Positions 34,299-46,522 of a stretch of DNA of 64,000 nucleotides are shown in pieces (within the stretch, counting starts at the first letter, position 1; each line of letters starts with the position of its first letter). The notes under the pieces were generated by a model. That model worked only from the letters and a program-made list of their open reading frames with translations, made no database searches and was not told the origin of the DNA. The position numbers and the translations under genes were made by a program. The DNA lies in NCBI GenBank assembly GCA_964036275.1, contig OZ038440.1, positions 6,733,690-6,797,689 on the forward strand, in the 5' to 3' direction. The stretch comes from Litoditis marina. Its lineage: Eukaryota; Nematoda; Chromadorea; Rhabditida; Rhabditidae.

Positions 34299-37200
34299 GG
34301 CCTACTTTGCTGTTCTGCCTTTTCTCTCTATTCGGTTCATCATCACTTCTGTCCCAGAGCTCATTTGACCAGTGACTATGAAGCAGGTTTATGAGCAGTT
34401 GTATTGTGATGTAATATGTGAATAAATACATGATGTTAACATAATCCTCCATGGACTTTTTGTGTTAGATACAAAACAACAGCAGTCGCAATAGAAGAGC
34501 TGAATCTATCATTTTCATAAACTTACGACGTCTCACAAACTAAATTTTAGGTCTAGGACGTCTTGAAATGAATGGAAAAATTCTCTAATAGTATTAGCGA
34601 TTGAGGAAAAGGCCCAAAAACCTCCGTTTTCTGGCATTTTGATCTGTGATTAGTTTTGCTTTGAAATAATAAAATATTCGAAAGCTACAGCAGTTTAACA
34701 ATTTAATAAAAAATAATGACTTAAACACATATTCTTTCTTGATAACACCTTCTGACTTCGAATCAATACTTTTGCAAAGTCGTGGAACGGAGGTTTCATA
34801 ACCTTTGCTCAATGCCAGAGTCATCAATTAGCGTTCCTTTCACACTACTCCCTTCTTTACCCATTCTCCCTATCATCATACTAACTGGTAGGACTATTTC
34901 ATCGAAACCGCCGCGCCACTGGGTCTATGTCGTCCAAACCGATTGCAACAAAAAAGCGTCGCGTTCCGATCAAATCTTCAAAGTTGACCGGAAACAAGGG
35001 TTTCGCCTTTTTTCCCTGCCCAAATCACTCTTCGCGCACGTTTTTATTAATGATGTGAACATAGAAAGGATAGCTTCGGCCAGATTACGCCAAACAATGG
35101 GAAGGACAACGAGAGGTGCTAACTTCTATGTATGTTATTGAAACTGAGAACAATCAGTTGAGCTTCACACTTCTTCACGTACATGAAACGTGTCAGTAAC
35201 TAACGGCTCAAAAGTTGTGGCGTAGGCTTCCAGTTTTTCTCTGTTTCATGCAACTGTTTAATCGTTAGTGGTGACTTCACTTATGCTAGAAGTGAGTGAA
35301 TATCACGTAAAAATTGTTCAGTAATGATATCCTTTTTTTCGATATTAGCTTGTGCTTCAAATGTTACAGGTGTCAACTTGACTGTCAGTATAGTATGAAC
35401 TACTCCAGGTTGAATACCATCTTCTGTACACTTCTTATATTTCTTATACACTTCTTATATAAACTGTCTGAATGACTAGTACACTTCTTCTGCCACAACG
35501 GCATCAACGGAAGCGAATCGTTCTCGAGTTGAGGTAACATTGAGAATGGAGCTCTCGCACAACTCAACCAGTTCATTACAAATTGTCCTGAGGTCATCTT
35601 CAATGCTTTTCTCAATACAATGAGTGAACATTCTTGTTTCTACTTTCCCACTGACCGAGGACCTGGGCAAAGCTTTGAATACATTCGGCTTGCGGAAACG
35701 AACGTTTGAAACATGCTAGAATTTGAAAACGGCAACGATACTATCGACGACGTTTTCCACATTCTATGTGGAATTTCAGTATCACGATCCTTCCCATAAC
35801 TGTCTTTGTGCTTGCGGTAAAAACCTTCCATCATAAATATTGGTCTTTAGCCAAACTGCTGTTTGGCGCGGTTGAATCAGTGTGATTGATATGAGTTTGA
35901 ATGGTCCTTGGGATATTTGGCATTGTTCCAAACGACCTTCTCAAAGGTGGAAGTCAGTCTTTCAGCTGGAGATTTGGTTTGAAGGTTTCCGCCGAACTGG
36001 CACAGTTTGGATAGATCTGCGCACGAGACGGAAACCATTAATCAAGACCGACGATCGCGCAGTTTATTTGCTTTTTATTCAGTATTTTCCACATGCAAAC
36101 TGCACGTGTTTGCAGAATATGGCTTGGAAGTAACGATATACTGAAACGTGAAGAAAAAACCGGAAATTGCACCTTCTGAGTCGTTTTTGTTACCAACTAC
36201 AGACCGTTATCACCTGATCTTGTATCAGGGACACATATTATGTTCAAAGCAAAGTGTGGAAAACACACAAGACTGACTGTGGCGAATGACCAGCTTATTT
36301 GCGAATTCTTGATCTACACACTCTCTCATCTGCTAGCCACTCAACAACCGCTCGCTTCGCAATGCTTGTTCGATTTAGTTCTTCTGTCTTTGTTGGGGAA
36401 ATAGAGACCTATACTTACCATGTAAGAGTTCCTCTTCTACACTATTTTCTCCATTTCCTTACCCGTATCTCGTACTTCCTGTATTTCCATATTCATTGAT
36501 CATCTCTGAATGTTGTTTATTGCACATCATTTACTGATTAGCATACATTCCCATACTATCCGGTTCTGCGCCGTACTTGCTACGGGTTGGGCACGTGCCC
36601 TATTAGAGTCGGTTAGTGCCAATGACATTCGATGGACAAAAACTGTTGGTTTTAGGACGAGAAACAAGATCGGATTTCCGATGACATTAGATCTGATGAC
36701 AATCCAACATGGCAGGCACGTTTTCGCTGATTTCGTGCTACCATAGTTCATTCGGAGGGATGAAAAAGTTGAAAATCCAACTACAAACACAGCAGAGCAC
36801 GTATGCTAGAACATCCCGGCACCTTTTTCTCATCCTGCGTCTCTCGCTTTGCGCACTATATCGCGTCGTATCCCGGTGGGTAGTAAGAGCAGAGAAATAG
36901 CGTATGTTGGAGGGGAGACAGGTTGGGCTACACAGGCCGGGTTGTTCAAGAATACAAAACGCAACAAAATGAAGTTAAATGGTTACTTCTCATTCTCACC
37001 AATTCAAAAGGAAATACTTTCTATTAGGTGGCGGTCAACTTTTTATTGCGCGCAGACGTGGTTTTCACGATGTATGGGTAACGATAAAAGTTTTTATCGG
37101 CGTCAATGGTTGACTGACTGCTTGTAAAATTAACAAGGTTGTTGAACCCGGGTTTAAAAGTGGTAGTAACGGAAGTAGTGTATTTCTATATATTGATCTG

Positions 37201-38039
37201 AGAAATCTTTTGCGAAAGGAATCGTAATTTAATATTATGAAACCTGAACGTGCTTTATTCCATCGTTCTTGTTCCTAGCTTACACAAAAACCAAGTTTAA
37301 ACCTTATATAGTGAAGGAAACTTGTCATTTGTGCTTTGGTTGGAAAGTTGATTACACGTTCTCAGACGAATGCCAAAGTTCATTTCCTCGGTATCCCATT
37401 TTCATCTATTTTTTAAGTCACGAGACAGACATGCTACCAATTTTTGCCCTGATTGAATTCTGGCTTTCGTCTAAAGTACAAATTTCAAATATCTCTCAAA
37501 TCGAACCTAATTTCGTTGTCGACAGAACGATTTGATATTATACAAGTCGGGTCCAATTGTTGTAAAAGGGACATTTCTCGTATTTAAGCTAATAGCACCA
37601 CCCATTTCGCGAAATACAAAGGTTTGGCTACGATTGGCTGTTATGCCTGAAAGTAAGAAACAATAACTCAAACCATATTTTCTGGTTATCGCCTTCTTTC
37701 TGAAGTAATCATTTCTATTCTATCGTTTCTTGCGCCATCTGAACGTTTCCGGTGAACCATAAATGACGTGAGATCCACTTTTTCTTGCAGCGCAGCACTT
37801 TTGTGTGGGTACAATATATCAAACACAGAATATTCTGGTTTCCTTGGGTGCTCGCTCCAGACAATATAGCTCCATAAGTGATGGTTGTGATATCTATGTA
37901 ACCACCCGTTGTAACTATACGACTATTAACTGTATCTATGATAATCTCGATGTTACTGAAATGGTTTTGAATATAATCGTTCGTATAGAGCTCAGCTCTG
38001 CATTCAAAACAATGCTTCACAACGAGTTAATTTTCTTTT

Positions 38040-38220
38040 CTGTGGGCTTTTTTTGTTTATATATTATATTTACTGTCCTCCCAGTTTCTCTCTATTTCAC
38101 TATCTCCTTGTCCCTCTCCTTCTCTCTTTCCCCCCCCCCTCTCACTCTCTCTCTCTTTTCCTCCTTGCTCTCTACCCTGTCTCTTCTTCTCTCTCGGTTT
38201 CTTTCTCTCCCATTACTCAC
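38040..38220. repeat. CT-rich tract
   Basis: CTCTCT-rich with a run of C, on the plus strand, downstream of the minus-strand gene that ends at 38666. Confidence 0.75.
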
Positions 38221-38665
38221 TGTCGGTCGTTTTTCATCTTGAATAGACCTGCCAAAATGATGAATGAAAAACCTGCAAACCACTATAGAAGACTGCAGCC
38301 GAAAACTGTTTCTCCGACGGTTTCAAGAAAAAAGTCACAGCGAGCCGCGACAATTATCCCTGTACTTTGGAGGCTGTTTGCATTATCGTCATTTCTCGTT
38401 TCAGCACTTTCTGGAAAAATCGCTGAACGTATACCCTACTTCAGACTTTTGTGAACGCTTACAGTATGAAATCGATACTTCCAATCCTGGTTTGGACATG
38501 CTGAGTTTTAGGTCACTGTGATAAGTAATCACTCTAGCGTAAATCGGAACTAACGTAAAACTTGGCGAAATAAATTTTCTTTGGGGAACCACCGTCAATG
38601 TCAACATAGGAATGACAAGGACTATACTTTAATTTGAAGATTTATTTCCTAAATATGAAAAATTA

Positions 38666-41600
38666 TCAATGATTCCAATCGTGCTGCAGGAGTTCGACGA
38701 GGACCTTGATTCTTTCCTGTTTCTCGTCCTCGAGTGGGACTATGTCCCATATTTCTCGAAGTTTCGCCTCCTCTCTGCGTTTCCACTCGATACACTCGGG
38801 AATCACCAGATCCGAGAGCTCGCAGATCTCTAGAAGGGGCCGGATGCCTGAGGCCGTCTCGTTCATCTGGAAAGAGGATGACTTTCCGTATTTGAAAGAT
38901 CATGACATTATACACTAAACTTACAGGCGTGATGAAAATGTGGAAAATGTGGCTTACGAAAAGAATAAAAACACCCAGATTCAAACATAAATCATTATGT
39001 TCCTTGAACGGACCCCGTTAACTTTGTTTGAATCGACAAAAATTCATGTGTGACGAGAAACATCATTCTGTGTAGATATTGAGGCGATTTATCATATTAT
39101 ACTCAAGTATTTCAATCAAATAGTTGGTTTGAAACATTGTAATAAGTCCTAATGGAACGTTAGAAAGATATTTTTACTATTTTCTGTGTTCCCAACGGAA
39201 AACTGACCAGATCCTCAAAAAAGATCGTGTCCAGTGCGTAGTACTTGAGGTTTCTCTGATAGTTGATGGTGGCCGCCATAACGTGCGCCAAAGCGAATTC
39301 GAAGGCATCCTGGGGCCCTATTTTGGCAACAGAATCCCTTTCGAGAATACGCCAATGGGTGAAGAAGTCACAAATACTCGTGGAATGAGATAGCAGACGG
39401 CATATCTGGAATAACTGTTAGAGTCAAACTCGAAACTCGACTCGAACAAACTCGAAAGTTTTCGTTTTTGTCTAAACTCGAGAACTCTAAAACGCAAAGT
39501 TTTGACTTAGATTATCAACTTGGAACGTATAGATTGACCACTAGTCGGATCACTCACGTAAAACTTAAAACATTAGAACCCTAAGCAATCAAAAGTAATA
39601 ATCAAGATTACTGATATTGCTCATGTTTCACGTGAAAATTGAAGTTCTACAGTTACTAGAGATGTCTTCACGTGACCTTGTCAGTCACTTGTGTACACTA
39701 TTACTGTGAAGAACAGATGGAAATGTTAATTTGAAAAACAGACCGGAAATGAGAAAAAGTGAAAAGTGACTTTACAGTTACTGTTCACAAAACCGAAGAC
39801 TTGACCTTCTTTAACACCCTACAACTTTGAACGTATAGCTTAAGTAGTTTAAAATCAGAGAAAATAGTCAATGTTCCACATTTTTCCATAACACTACCTG
39901 AGAGGTTATGTGTGTATTTGCTGAAGAAAATTGAGCACATAGGTCGGAGATGACAATTTGCAAGTGATTTTCTCTTTCGATAGGAAAACCAATCGCTCAT
40001 CCATGGAACGCACACATGACCGTTTCTGACCTTAGTCTGAGTCCAAATCAGAGAAAACTCTAGTAAGATAAGGAAAAAATTCTCGCGAAACGTGATCTGA
40101 GTTCAGCAAATGTGTACTGTTAATGTAATTTCTAGATTTCAATGTATTTAATACATTCAAGGTTACCGAAACTATTCATTTGACCGGAATTACAGCTTGA
40201 AAAATTCATTATCTACGTGAAAGCCCGTAACTTCACAAAAACCCACATTGTGCACGCTCACTTATTGGGGGTCTCGGTACATAGTCAAAACAATATAGTT
40301 TGTTCCACCCACTTATAACCCTATACAGTAAAATACCCAAATTTCTTTCAGGTAGAAGTTCGGTATTTGCGTTTTTGGGTTTTCTCCAAAGTTTGGTTGT
40401 ATCTTTTGCACCTTCACATCAGAGGGAATGGTTTGAAACTATCGGATTGTCCCCCAGCTCTTGTCAACCTGAAGTTCATCTCGTCACGCATTGCCCCTGT
40501 TTGGAATAGATTACCTGCAGAAATAGCACTGCTTCACTGTCCCAGTGAATTTAAATGTCGTTTGGAAAAATGGTTTGTATCAGAAAATGTGTTTCTTGGA
40601 TCACTTGACCCCACGAACATATCTTAAACAATAATCGATGGTTTATTCCTTAATGGTTCTGACAACCTTTTGTAAAGTAAAGAACCTGTTTATCCCTCTT
40701 GCCTTGTTTTGATAGTAGTGTGTAATTGTATTTTAAACGTAAATTATCTACTTTAGTCTTGCAACCTGAATGTAACAGACAGCCTCTTGGAGGATAGCCG
40801 TTGTCTTCCTAGAAGACTATTTTCCTCCAACTCCCAGCGCCTTTTTGACGCCAACAACACCTTCACACAACACACAGTGATACGGGAGAAAAATATAGCT
40901 TGTATTGTATTGTATTGTATTGTATTCACTACTTCAAACTCTTAAAGTTGGACACCAAAGTAGTGGATAATCCATTAAAATAACTCTTGAATGTTTGGCG
41001 GATTACTGAAGAAGGATGTCGATTGATGAAACAGAGTATACCTGCTCACTGGGATGTTCCCATAAAGCTATCGAGAGTTGAATAGTACGCAGAAGGTGTA
41101 TCTCATGACAGTTTTTTAATGAATACGGTTATTTGAATCGTTCACTCAGCAATTTACATCTACTCTCTTCTCCCATCCTGATTACCGTTTTCCTTATCTT
41201 ATCATTTATTTGGTGGAAAAAGGTTTTGCATTGATCAGAAACCGCATTTGATTGATGTGATGTGTAGGTCAGTTTTGCAATCTGATATTTGGCGAGTAAT
41301 CGGAAATTAGGGAGCGAACGGCCGTTCTCCAACACTCACGCTAAGCTGACGCTAATTTTCGCGCTAATTCGTCTGGTTGTTGGTCAAAACAAAACCTTTT
41401 TGCAAAGCGGGAGCGCTAGTAATCTCCATATCTCGTGATATGATCTCATGAGGTAGCTCGCAATTAATTGAAGACAAAATTGAGCAGATTTTCACTTAAC
41501 AACATGATTACGGCAAAATTTTTCACGAACTCTATCGCGTGATTGCGAAATCTAAGTGATCCCACATGTTTCGAGGATGTTATACAGTCAGGGGATGTAG

Positions 41601-44600
41601 AAATAACCAAGATTGTTTGAGTTGTACTTACTTGACAAACAAGTTTCGAACATTTCTAAAATGTTTCGCAATTAGTGTTTTTCCGCGAAAGTTCACGGTT
41701 CAGCCATAATTTGGGTTTTCTGTCTGCTTTGGTTTGACAGCGACCAGTAATAAACCCAAAAAGAGGTCGCCCGAAACTAGATTAGCAGGTGGAAATCGTA
41801 ACTCGTTTTATGCCGTAATTTACTTTTATTCCGTCTAGTCTCCATATATTATTTCTGATGATTTTCAGACGGTGAACTTTTCTTGATAGTTCGATTTTTG
41901 ATTCTAGATTCGGTAACACAGTTGTGTATGAATATCCAACCACAATTCAGCTACATCTCTCGTATATACAGATAATTTGAAATCGTGAAATCGGGTTGGA
42001 TGTGTTATCTACGAGTGAAATGTACAGACTCCATCGATACGTGTGATACTGTCGCTAATAAATTGTAGTTTGATGTCGCTGAATGTCAACCATGGTAAAT
42101 CATACACAGGTAAAAGGGTCTATACTCGTTTAAGAGAGTGGAATCTGTTTGGATGTGTTTTCGACAATTCGGGTTCCCATATAAAATAAGACCTAATATG
42201 CGTGTTCTTCTAATAAATAGTAGTTTGACGTCGCATAGATTTTACTACAACAAGATTCAATACTGACCGTTTGGAACAGTGGAATCTGTTTGGATGTGTT
42301 CTCGACGAGTCTGACTATGCTCTCAGAGGGGTTTCTGGATGAGATGAAGACATGTTGAATGGACACATTCGCATGGTGGACGTAGGGTACAATTCGCGCA
42401 CAGTTGGACCTGAAAACAGAATTTAGTATACAACAATTTTGTTGAATGACAAATATGTCACAAAATAAACATAAATATTTCATATAGGATTCGATTTTCC
42501 AAAAACAGGCCCATACGATATGTTTGTAGTGTAGTCCTTTCCATCCTTACTGAGACTCCTACAGTAAGATTTCGAAACTTCAAGCCGTTTTTCTCACTTA
42601 CTTAAGATCGGAAAGCTTGAGGATTTCCGCACCTCATTCTCGTTCTCAGGTTCAGTAAGAAAACGTGAGAATTTTTGATGAACTGGATATTCGGCTACAC
42701 AACAGCCTTCGGAATGTTTGTAAGGTTACTGTAGGAGTCTCAGTAGGAATGATGTGAACTATGTCCCGTTGGGTTCGTAGTTTGGTCATGTTGCAGTGAT
42801 CCTCCTGCATTTCAATAATTCATATGTTGGTTTAAAGTTGCGTAGACTAATAACTGTAGCCAAGTGTCGTGTACACTCAAAATTAAACGTGAAAACGGCA
42901 CGTAAAGGTTCAAATAGAAAAAGAACTGGCGTGGAAATTCGAAAAAATGTCAATACATTGAATTTAACTTCCGGTGTCATTGAGACCATTGAACCTGAAA
43001 CGTATTTGATGTTCTCGTAAAATAAAAATGGAACGAGTTTGGGGAAATCAAAAAGTCTGCGGACCAATCTCCTGTTAAGAATGGTCGTCTGGGAGAGTAG
43101 TTTTCCGAAAAATAGTTTGCACTGTTGAACTCTGGAAGTACTAACAGTCTCTTGTGATTATATTTTTGTGAGGAGAGATTATAGAAATAATATGGAGAGC
43201 GAAAGAAAGATATAGAGAGATAGAGAGAAAGAGATGATAGAGAGACAAACCATCAGGATGATGTCACCTATTTTCAGTTTGTTCAGATTTCTCAGCGAAC
43301 GATTCAAGTTCGGGGGTTAATGCGTTTCATTGGATTAGACCAATTGACAGACCGAACGGCGCTCCAAACACAAAATGAGTCAGAAAACACGAAATTGCAA
43401 ATAGGGGACTATGAGGGGTTACCAAAGCTTAGTTGTAGTACGATCCCGATCAAGAACATAATGTACACATTTCAAGCGAATTACAACTAGAGCAAACTAC
43501 AAACACAGCGGGATAGGGAACCATACATCGTATAGGTTTTTGCTTTGGAGATAGCGATTACTACATTTGTGGACGAAAACTCTATTAAAAACTACGTTTT
43601 GTTTATTCTATTGTCGCCACTACAATCGGAACTTCATCACCTCGTGCTCGGTTCAACTAAGGCAACAAACAATAGAACACACAATGCTGATGTTAGAAGA
43701 AGGTTGGACAAACGGAAACTCTACATTTTGTAACAAAAAACATGAAAAATGACTGTCTTTCCGTACAATAAAGATAACGCTAAACGGGAAAAAGAAACTG
43801 TATTGATAATGAATCCGGTTTCATGTAACTAATAGCCATACAAAACGTTCGATTTTGAAGGGGGCAATTCGCTTTACACTCCGACATTGAGTATTTTCCT
43901 CGTGAAGTGAAGTATAGTTGGTTGAAAACTACGTATTTGGGTTCTCTGTACGATATTCTTTTCTGGTAGTTACGCTCGAAGAAGACAAATTGAGTTTTTG
44001 GTTGTCTTCGTGATAAAATGAGTTTTTAGTAAGACACGACATTATACTCAATGTGAACTTTACACTTCAATAATTCACCTTGCTTTGAGAACCACAACCT
44101 GCGATTTGTCATAGTTTCTGAGAGAGTATTTCAGTGCCGATTTCGTCAACAGCCGCGTTTTTTCTATTGAGATGAACTGAGTCAAAATGGAAAGAGAAGT
44201 GAGAAATGGCGGTTCCCCCAACACCTGAAAACAAGTACATTTATTAAAAGAAGGTAATTCATCATAACATGGCACTGACAATTTGGTTTGGACATGACAT
44301 TTATTCAATTTTTCGCGTGTTTGCCAACAACTCTTTTTCCAGGTGTTTACATGCATTAGTCAACCCTTGCTTCAAATAGAGTTTTTATGGAAAGTAGGCC
44401 AAATAGAAAGCTCGAAAGTTTGAACCATCGACTTTGAACTTATTTAAAAACCCAAGTGTACGCAGATCAAACTATAGGTCAGTTCAGTGGTATTTTCCAA
44501 GTTAACTCATTCGAAATGATGAAATATAGGTGAAGAACTCTCACCAGAAGCATGTTTCCTGTAGCGTCGGCGGCTTGCAGTAACTTGGCGGTCATTGTGG

Positions 44601-46256
44601 CTCCACAACACGGATTACTGTGAAGGATCACTGTTCGACCTATAATATTCATTCAAACTTTGTCTGAAGTACACACAAATTTTCCACTTTCCTCGAAACT
44701 TTTTTTGTCATACTTGAAAACATTGTTTGTAAAAAAATTGCTCACGTCGTTTTCACCAGTTGTTACTTCCGCCAAAGACATTGTGATAGAATTTGACTCT
44801 GTCCGATGAAATTCCAACCGAATGAAGAACTTTTATTTGTTACAAAGGGGTGAAGTGACTGAGATTGAGTCAAGGTGATAAAATACACAACCCAGAGTGT
44901 TTTCAATGTAACAAAAGGTTGGTTTTCGTAAGATAATATCTTACGAAGTTCAAATAAGAAAAGTTCAAATATCACAGCATGGAATATTATTCAATCATTG
45001 ATTTCGTGCTGTGATATTTGAACTTTTCGGAAGAATAGATTTGTTTTTATGGAAAATCTCTCAAAACCGAGTACATTCTCTTTTTTCTATGATAGGATTA
45101 GTTATCATAGTCACACCTACATTTCGATACAGGTAGTTGTGCTGTTCTGGTACCGAACTGAGCAATATCCATTCTGGCTAGCCGGTCGGCTCTCTGATAG
45201 AGAAGATGTGCGAGCTTTGAGTGGTTATTGATTGAAATATCTTCTGATGAAACATGGACAAAGTACACATATCGATCGGTAATGGTATAGATGTGCCAGC
45301 TGTAACGTGGACGGTACTAATGGAGTGAAAAGTATATATTGAGCCCGAACAAAATACATTATAGTAGACGTAAGAGTCACGTAAAGTTTGCATTCTAATG
45401 AGAATCGTACACTTTGTCATTACACGTTTCTGAGTACTGCTGTGTTCAACAGGTTTCACGTGACTGTGCAATTGACTAACACTATAGCGTCTTCCAAGAA
45501 GATCACAAACATCTACAACGACGGAAATGTTTCTACGGTGTTCAATAAATGCTCAGCGTGGGCGCAAATTTCGACCACCTCAACGTTTCGATTCGGCTGA
45601 TAAGTCGTTTGATGAAAAAACAAATATACAAAAAAGTGTATAATGTTCCCCTCGATTACCTGGAATCTGCAATTTCCTCAAAGCTTCCGAAACCGTCATT
45701 GAACATCAAGAAATCCTGTTCTCGAGTAGCATCGGTAATGTCGAAAGTATATCTGCAATACGGTCATTCCATCAAATGTTAGAAAACAGATAATGTACGA
45801 GAACTTTTATCAAAGGTATCTGTTTCCTAACCAAATATGCATTTTGAATTCTCTTCTGTATTCAACTTTAAAGTAGGACGATTATGTGGACCAATCCAAT
45901 CGCTCCAGTCCACATAATCGTCCTTCTTTAACAACATTTTTTTGCATTCGTGAATTCACCGAGGTTTTTCGTATCTTTTGTGCACTTTTTATGTACATGA
46001 AATAAATAACTTGTATGGAAGGCTACCCTCCAGTATTCGTCACTACGTTACCGTAAATGTTGGAAAATGGGTTTGACCCATCCGAGAAATTATCCTACCT
46101 GGTTAAAATGTGTGCGAATTCCACGTCGTAGTCCTTCGTCTGTGTTAATTTTCTAACCAACGCGACAAAATCGGATTCCAGTTGGATAATTGCATGTAAT
46201 AATCGATATAGCAAATAGAGAAATAATTTAGTAGGAATAGAAAGTGACTTATCCAT
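38666..46256 (-). CDS. Uncharacterised 405-aa protein with sulfotransferase-like P-loop motifs
   Basis: Exons on minus: 46256-46099, 45752-45660, 45299-45115, 44639-44545, 44224-44079, 42409-42268, 39405-39208, 38866-38666. The reading phase is continuous to a TGA. Start: ATG GAT AAG (MDKSLSIP), 12 bases after a TTCCAG acceptor typical of trans-splicing. Seen: VILHSNPCCGATMTAKLLQA at about 149-168, a strand-loop-helix like the phosphate loop of PAPS-dependent sulfotransferases, and FISSRNPSESIVR at about 247-259, like their 3'-phosphate-binding RxP...S motif. The C-terminal half is helical and acidic/basic, ending LLQHDWNH. No signal peptide, so it is probably intracellular. I do not recognise the family with certainty; the sulfotransferase link is inference, and the loop lacks the standard KSGTTW. 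Least sure: the exon 3 donor (GTGACT) and the exon 4 acceptor (TTATAG). AATAAA lies at 38641-38646. Confidence 0.75.
40300..40926 (+). mobile_element. 5'-truncated LINE (non-LTR retrotransposon) 3' end
   Basis: At about 40385-40627 the plus frame encodes HLHIRGNGLKL and SSRIAPVWNRLP followed by FKCRLEKWF, the diagnostic C-terminus of CR1/jockey-type reverse transcriptase proteins (FFSxRVxxxWNxLP...FKxxLD). The frame is open only at the end; the upstream part is shifted and lost, so the copy is dead. A 3' UTR of about 270 bp ends in a pure TATTG microsatellite (about 40901-40926), as is usual for such LINEs. It sits antisense in the intron between exons 6 and 7 of the gene at 38666-46256. Confidence 0.8.
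42528..42770. mobile_element. MITE family E copy
   Basis: Partner of 25137-25372. It begins near TTACTGAGACTCCTACAGTA and ends near CTGTAGGAGTCTCAGTAGGA, which are inverted ends. It lies in the intron upstream of exon 6 of the gene at 38666-46256. Confidence 0.7.
43190..43250. repeat. GA-rich tract
   Basis: A short AGAGAGA-rich stretch in an intron of the gene at 38666-46256. Confidence 0.65.
43432..43545. mobile_element. MITE family D copy
   Basis: GTAGTACGATCCCGAT at the left, GAGCAAACTACAAACACAGC at the right, then GGGATAGGGAACCATAC, as at 23709-23830. Confidence 0.6.
44925..44947. repeat. Perfect 23-base palindrome
   Basis: TTCGTAAGATA and its exact inverse around one central base, in an intron of the minus-strand gene. 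Confidence 0.85.
44958..45028. repeat. Perfect 22-bp inverted repeat, 27-base loop
   Basis: Arms 44958-44979 and 45007-45028 (core AGTTCAAATATCACAGCA and its inverse) are exact. The hairpin lies 11 bases from the palindrome at 44925-44947. Confidence 0.85.
45361..45487. mobile_element. MITE family A copy (inverted)
   Basis: Same family as 5603-5739, in intron 2 of the gene at 38666-46256, about 60 bases upstream of its exon 3 acceptor. Confidence 0.7.
45868..45931. mobile_element. MITE family B copy, reduced to its ends
   Basis: A 64-bp near-perfect palindrome: AGTAGGACGATTATGTGGAC joined almost directly to its inverse and flanked by TTAA. It is an internally deleted form of 59072-59196. 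Confidence 0.8.
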
Positions 46257-46266
46257 GAGGGAAAAT

Positions 46267-46272
46267 TCCTGG
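46267..46272 (-). promoter_or_regulatory. Probable trans-splice acceptor
   Basis: On the minus strand TTCCAG ends at 46269, 12 bases before the ATG of the 405-aa protein gene; no coding exon lies upstream. It is consistent with SL1 addition. Confidence 0.5.
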
Positions 46273-46475
46273 AACAATCTATATGCAAATTAAGAGTATG
46301 CTGTACTGGATCAAAATAATTGTCACGTGCAGAACACGAAAAGGCAAAACGTAAAAACGTGGAAAGCTGCAATGTGCACGAAACTGTTATGCTTTTATTT
46401 CCAATTTTCATAATAACATAACATTATTTTATTACTATATTATTGATGAGATGGTAAATTGAGAGAGGTGAAACC

Positions 46476-46522
46476 GAAATCAGTTTAGAACTCATTCAAC
46501 TAATGAGTTCTAAACTGATTTC
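46476..46522. repeat. Perfect 21-bp inverted repeat, 5-base loop
   Basis: Arms 46476-46496 and 46502-46522 (core CAGTTTAGAACTCATT and its inverse). It would form a stable hairpin in RNA. Confidence 0.85.

Larger units (their letters stand above)
33560..38640. other. Gene-poor stretch with MITE copies
   Basis: No gene is supported over 5 kb. It holds MITE C (34022-34198), MITE D (34229-34298; fragment near 36775-36815) and a CT-rich tract (38040-38220). Frames at 34782-35141 (+) and 35476-35834 (-, two frames) are the longest, but lack a coherent splice structure or recognisable domains; the latter could be an old pseudogene. Confidence 0.5.

Noticed and set aside
34782..35141. 119-aa plus-strand frame
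   Set aside because: No domain, no splice partners and no codon or composition signal that separates it from the intergenic background.
35476..35834. Minus-strand frames with a helix slightly like 14-3-3 proteins (EDDLRTICNELVEL)
   Set aside because: Similarity covers about 20 residues, requires a frame change, and nothing on either side matches the family.
41129..41335. Minus-strand frame inside an intron of the 405-aa protein gene
   Set aside because: Exons 6 and 7 already join in phase 0 and make sense without it; no good acceptor precedes it.
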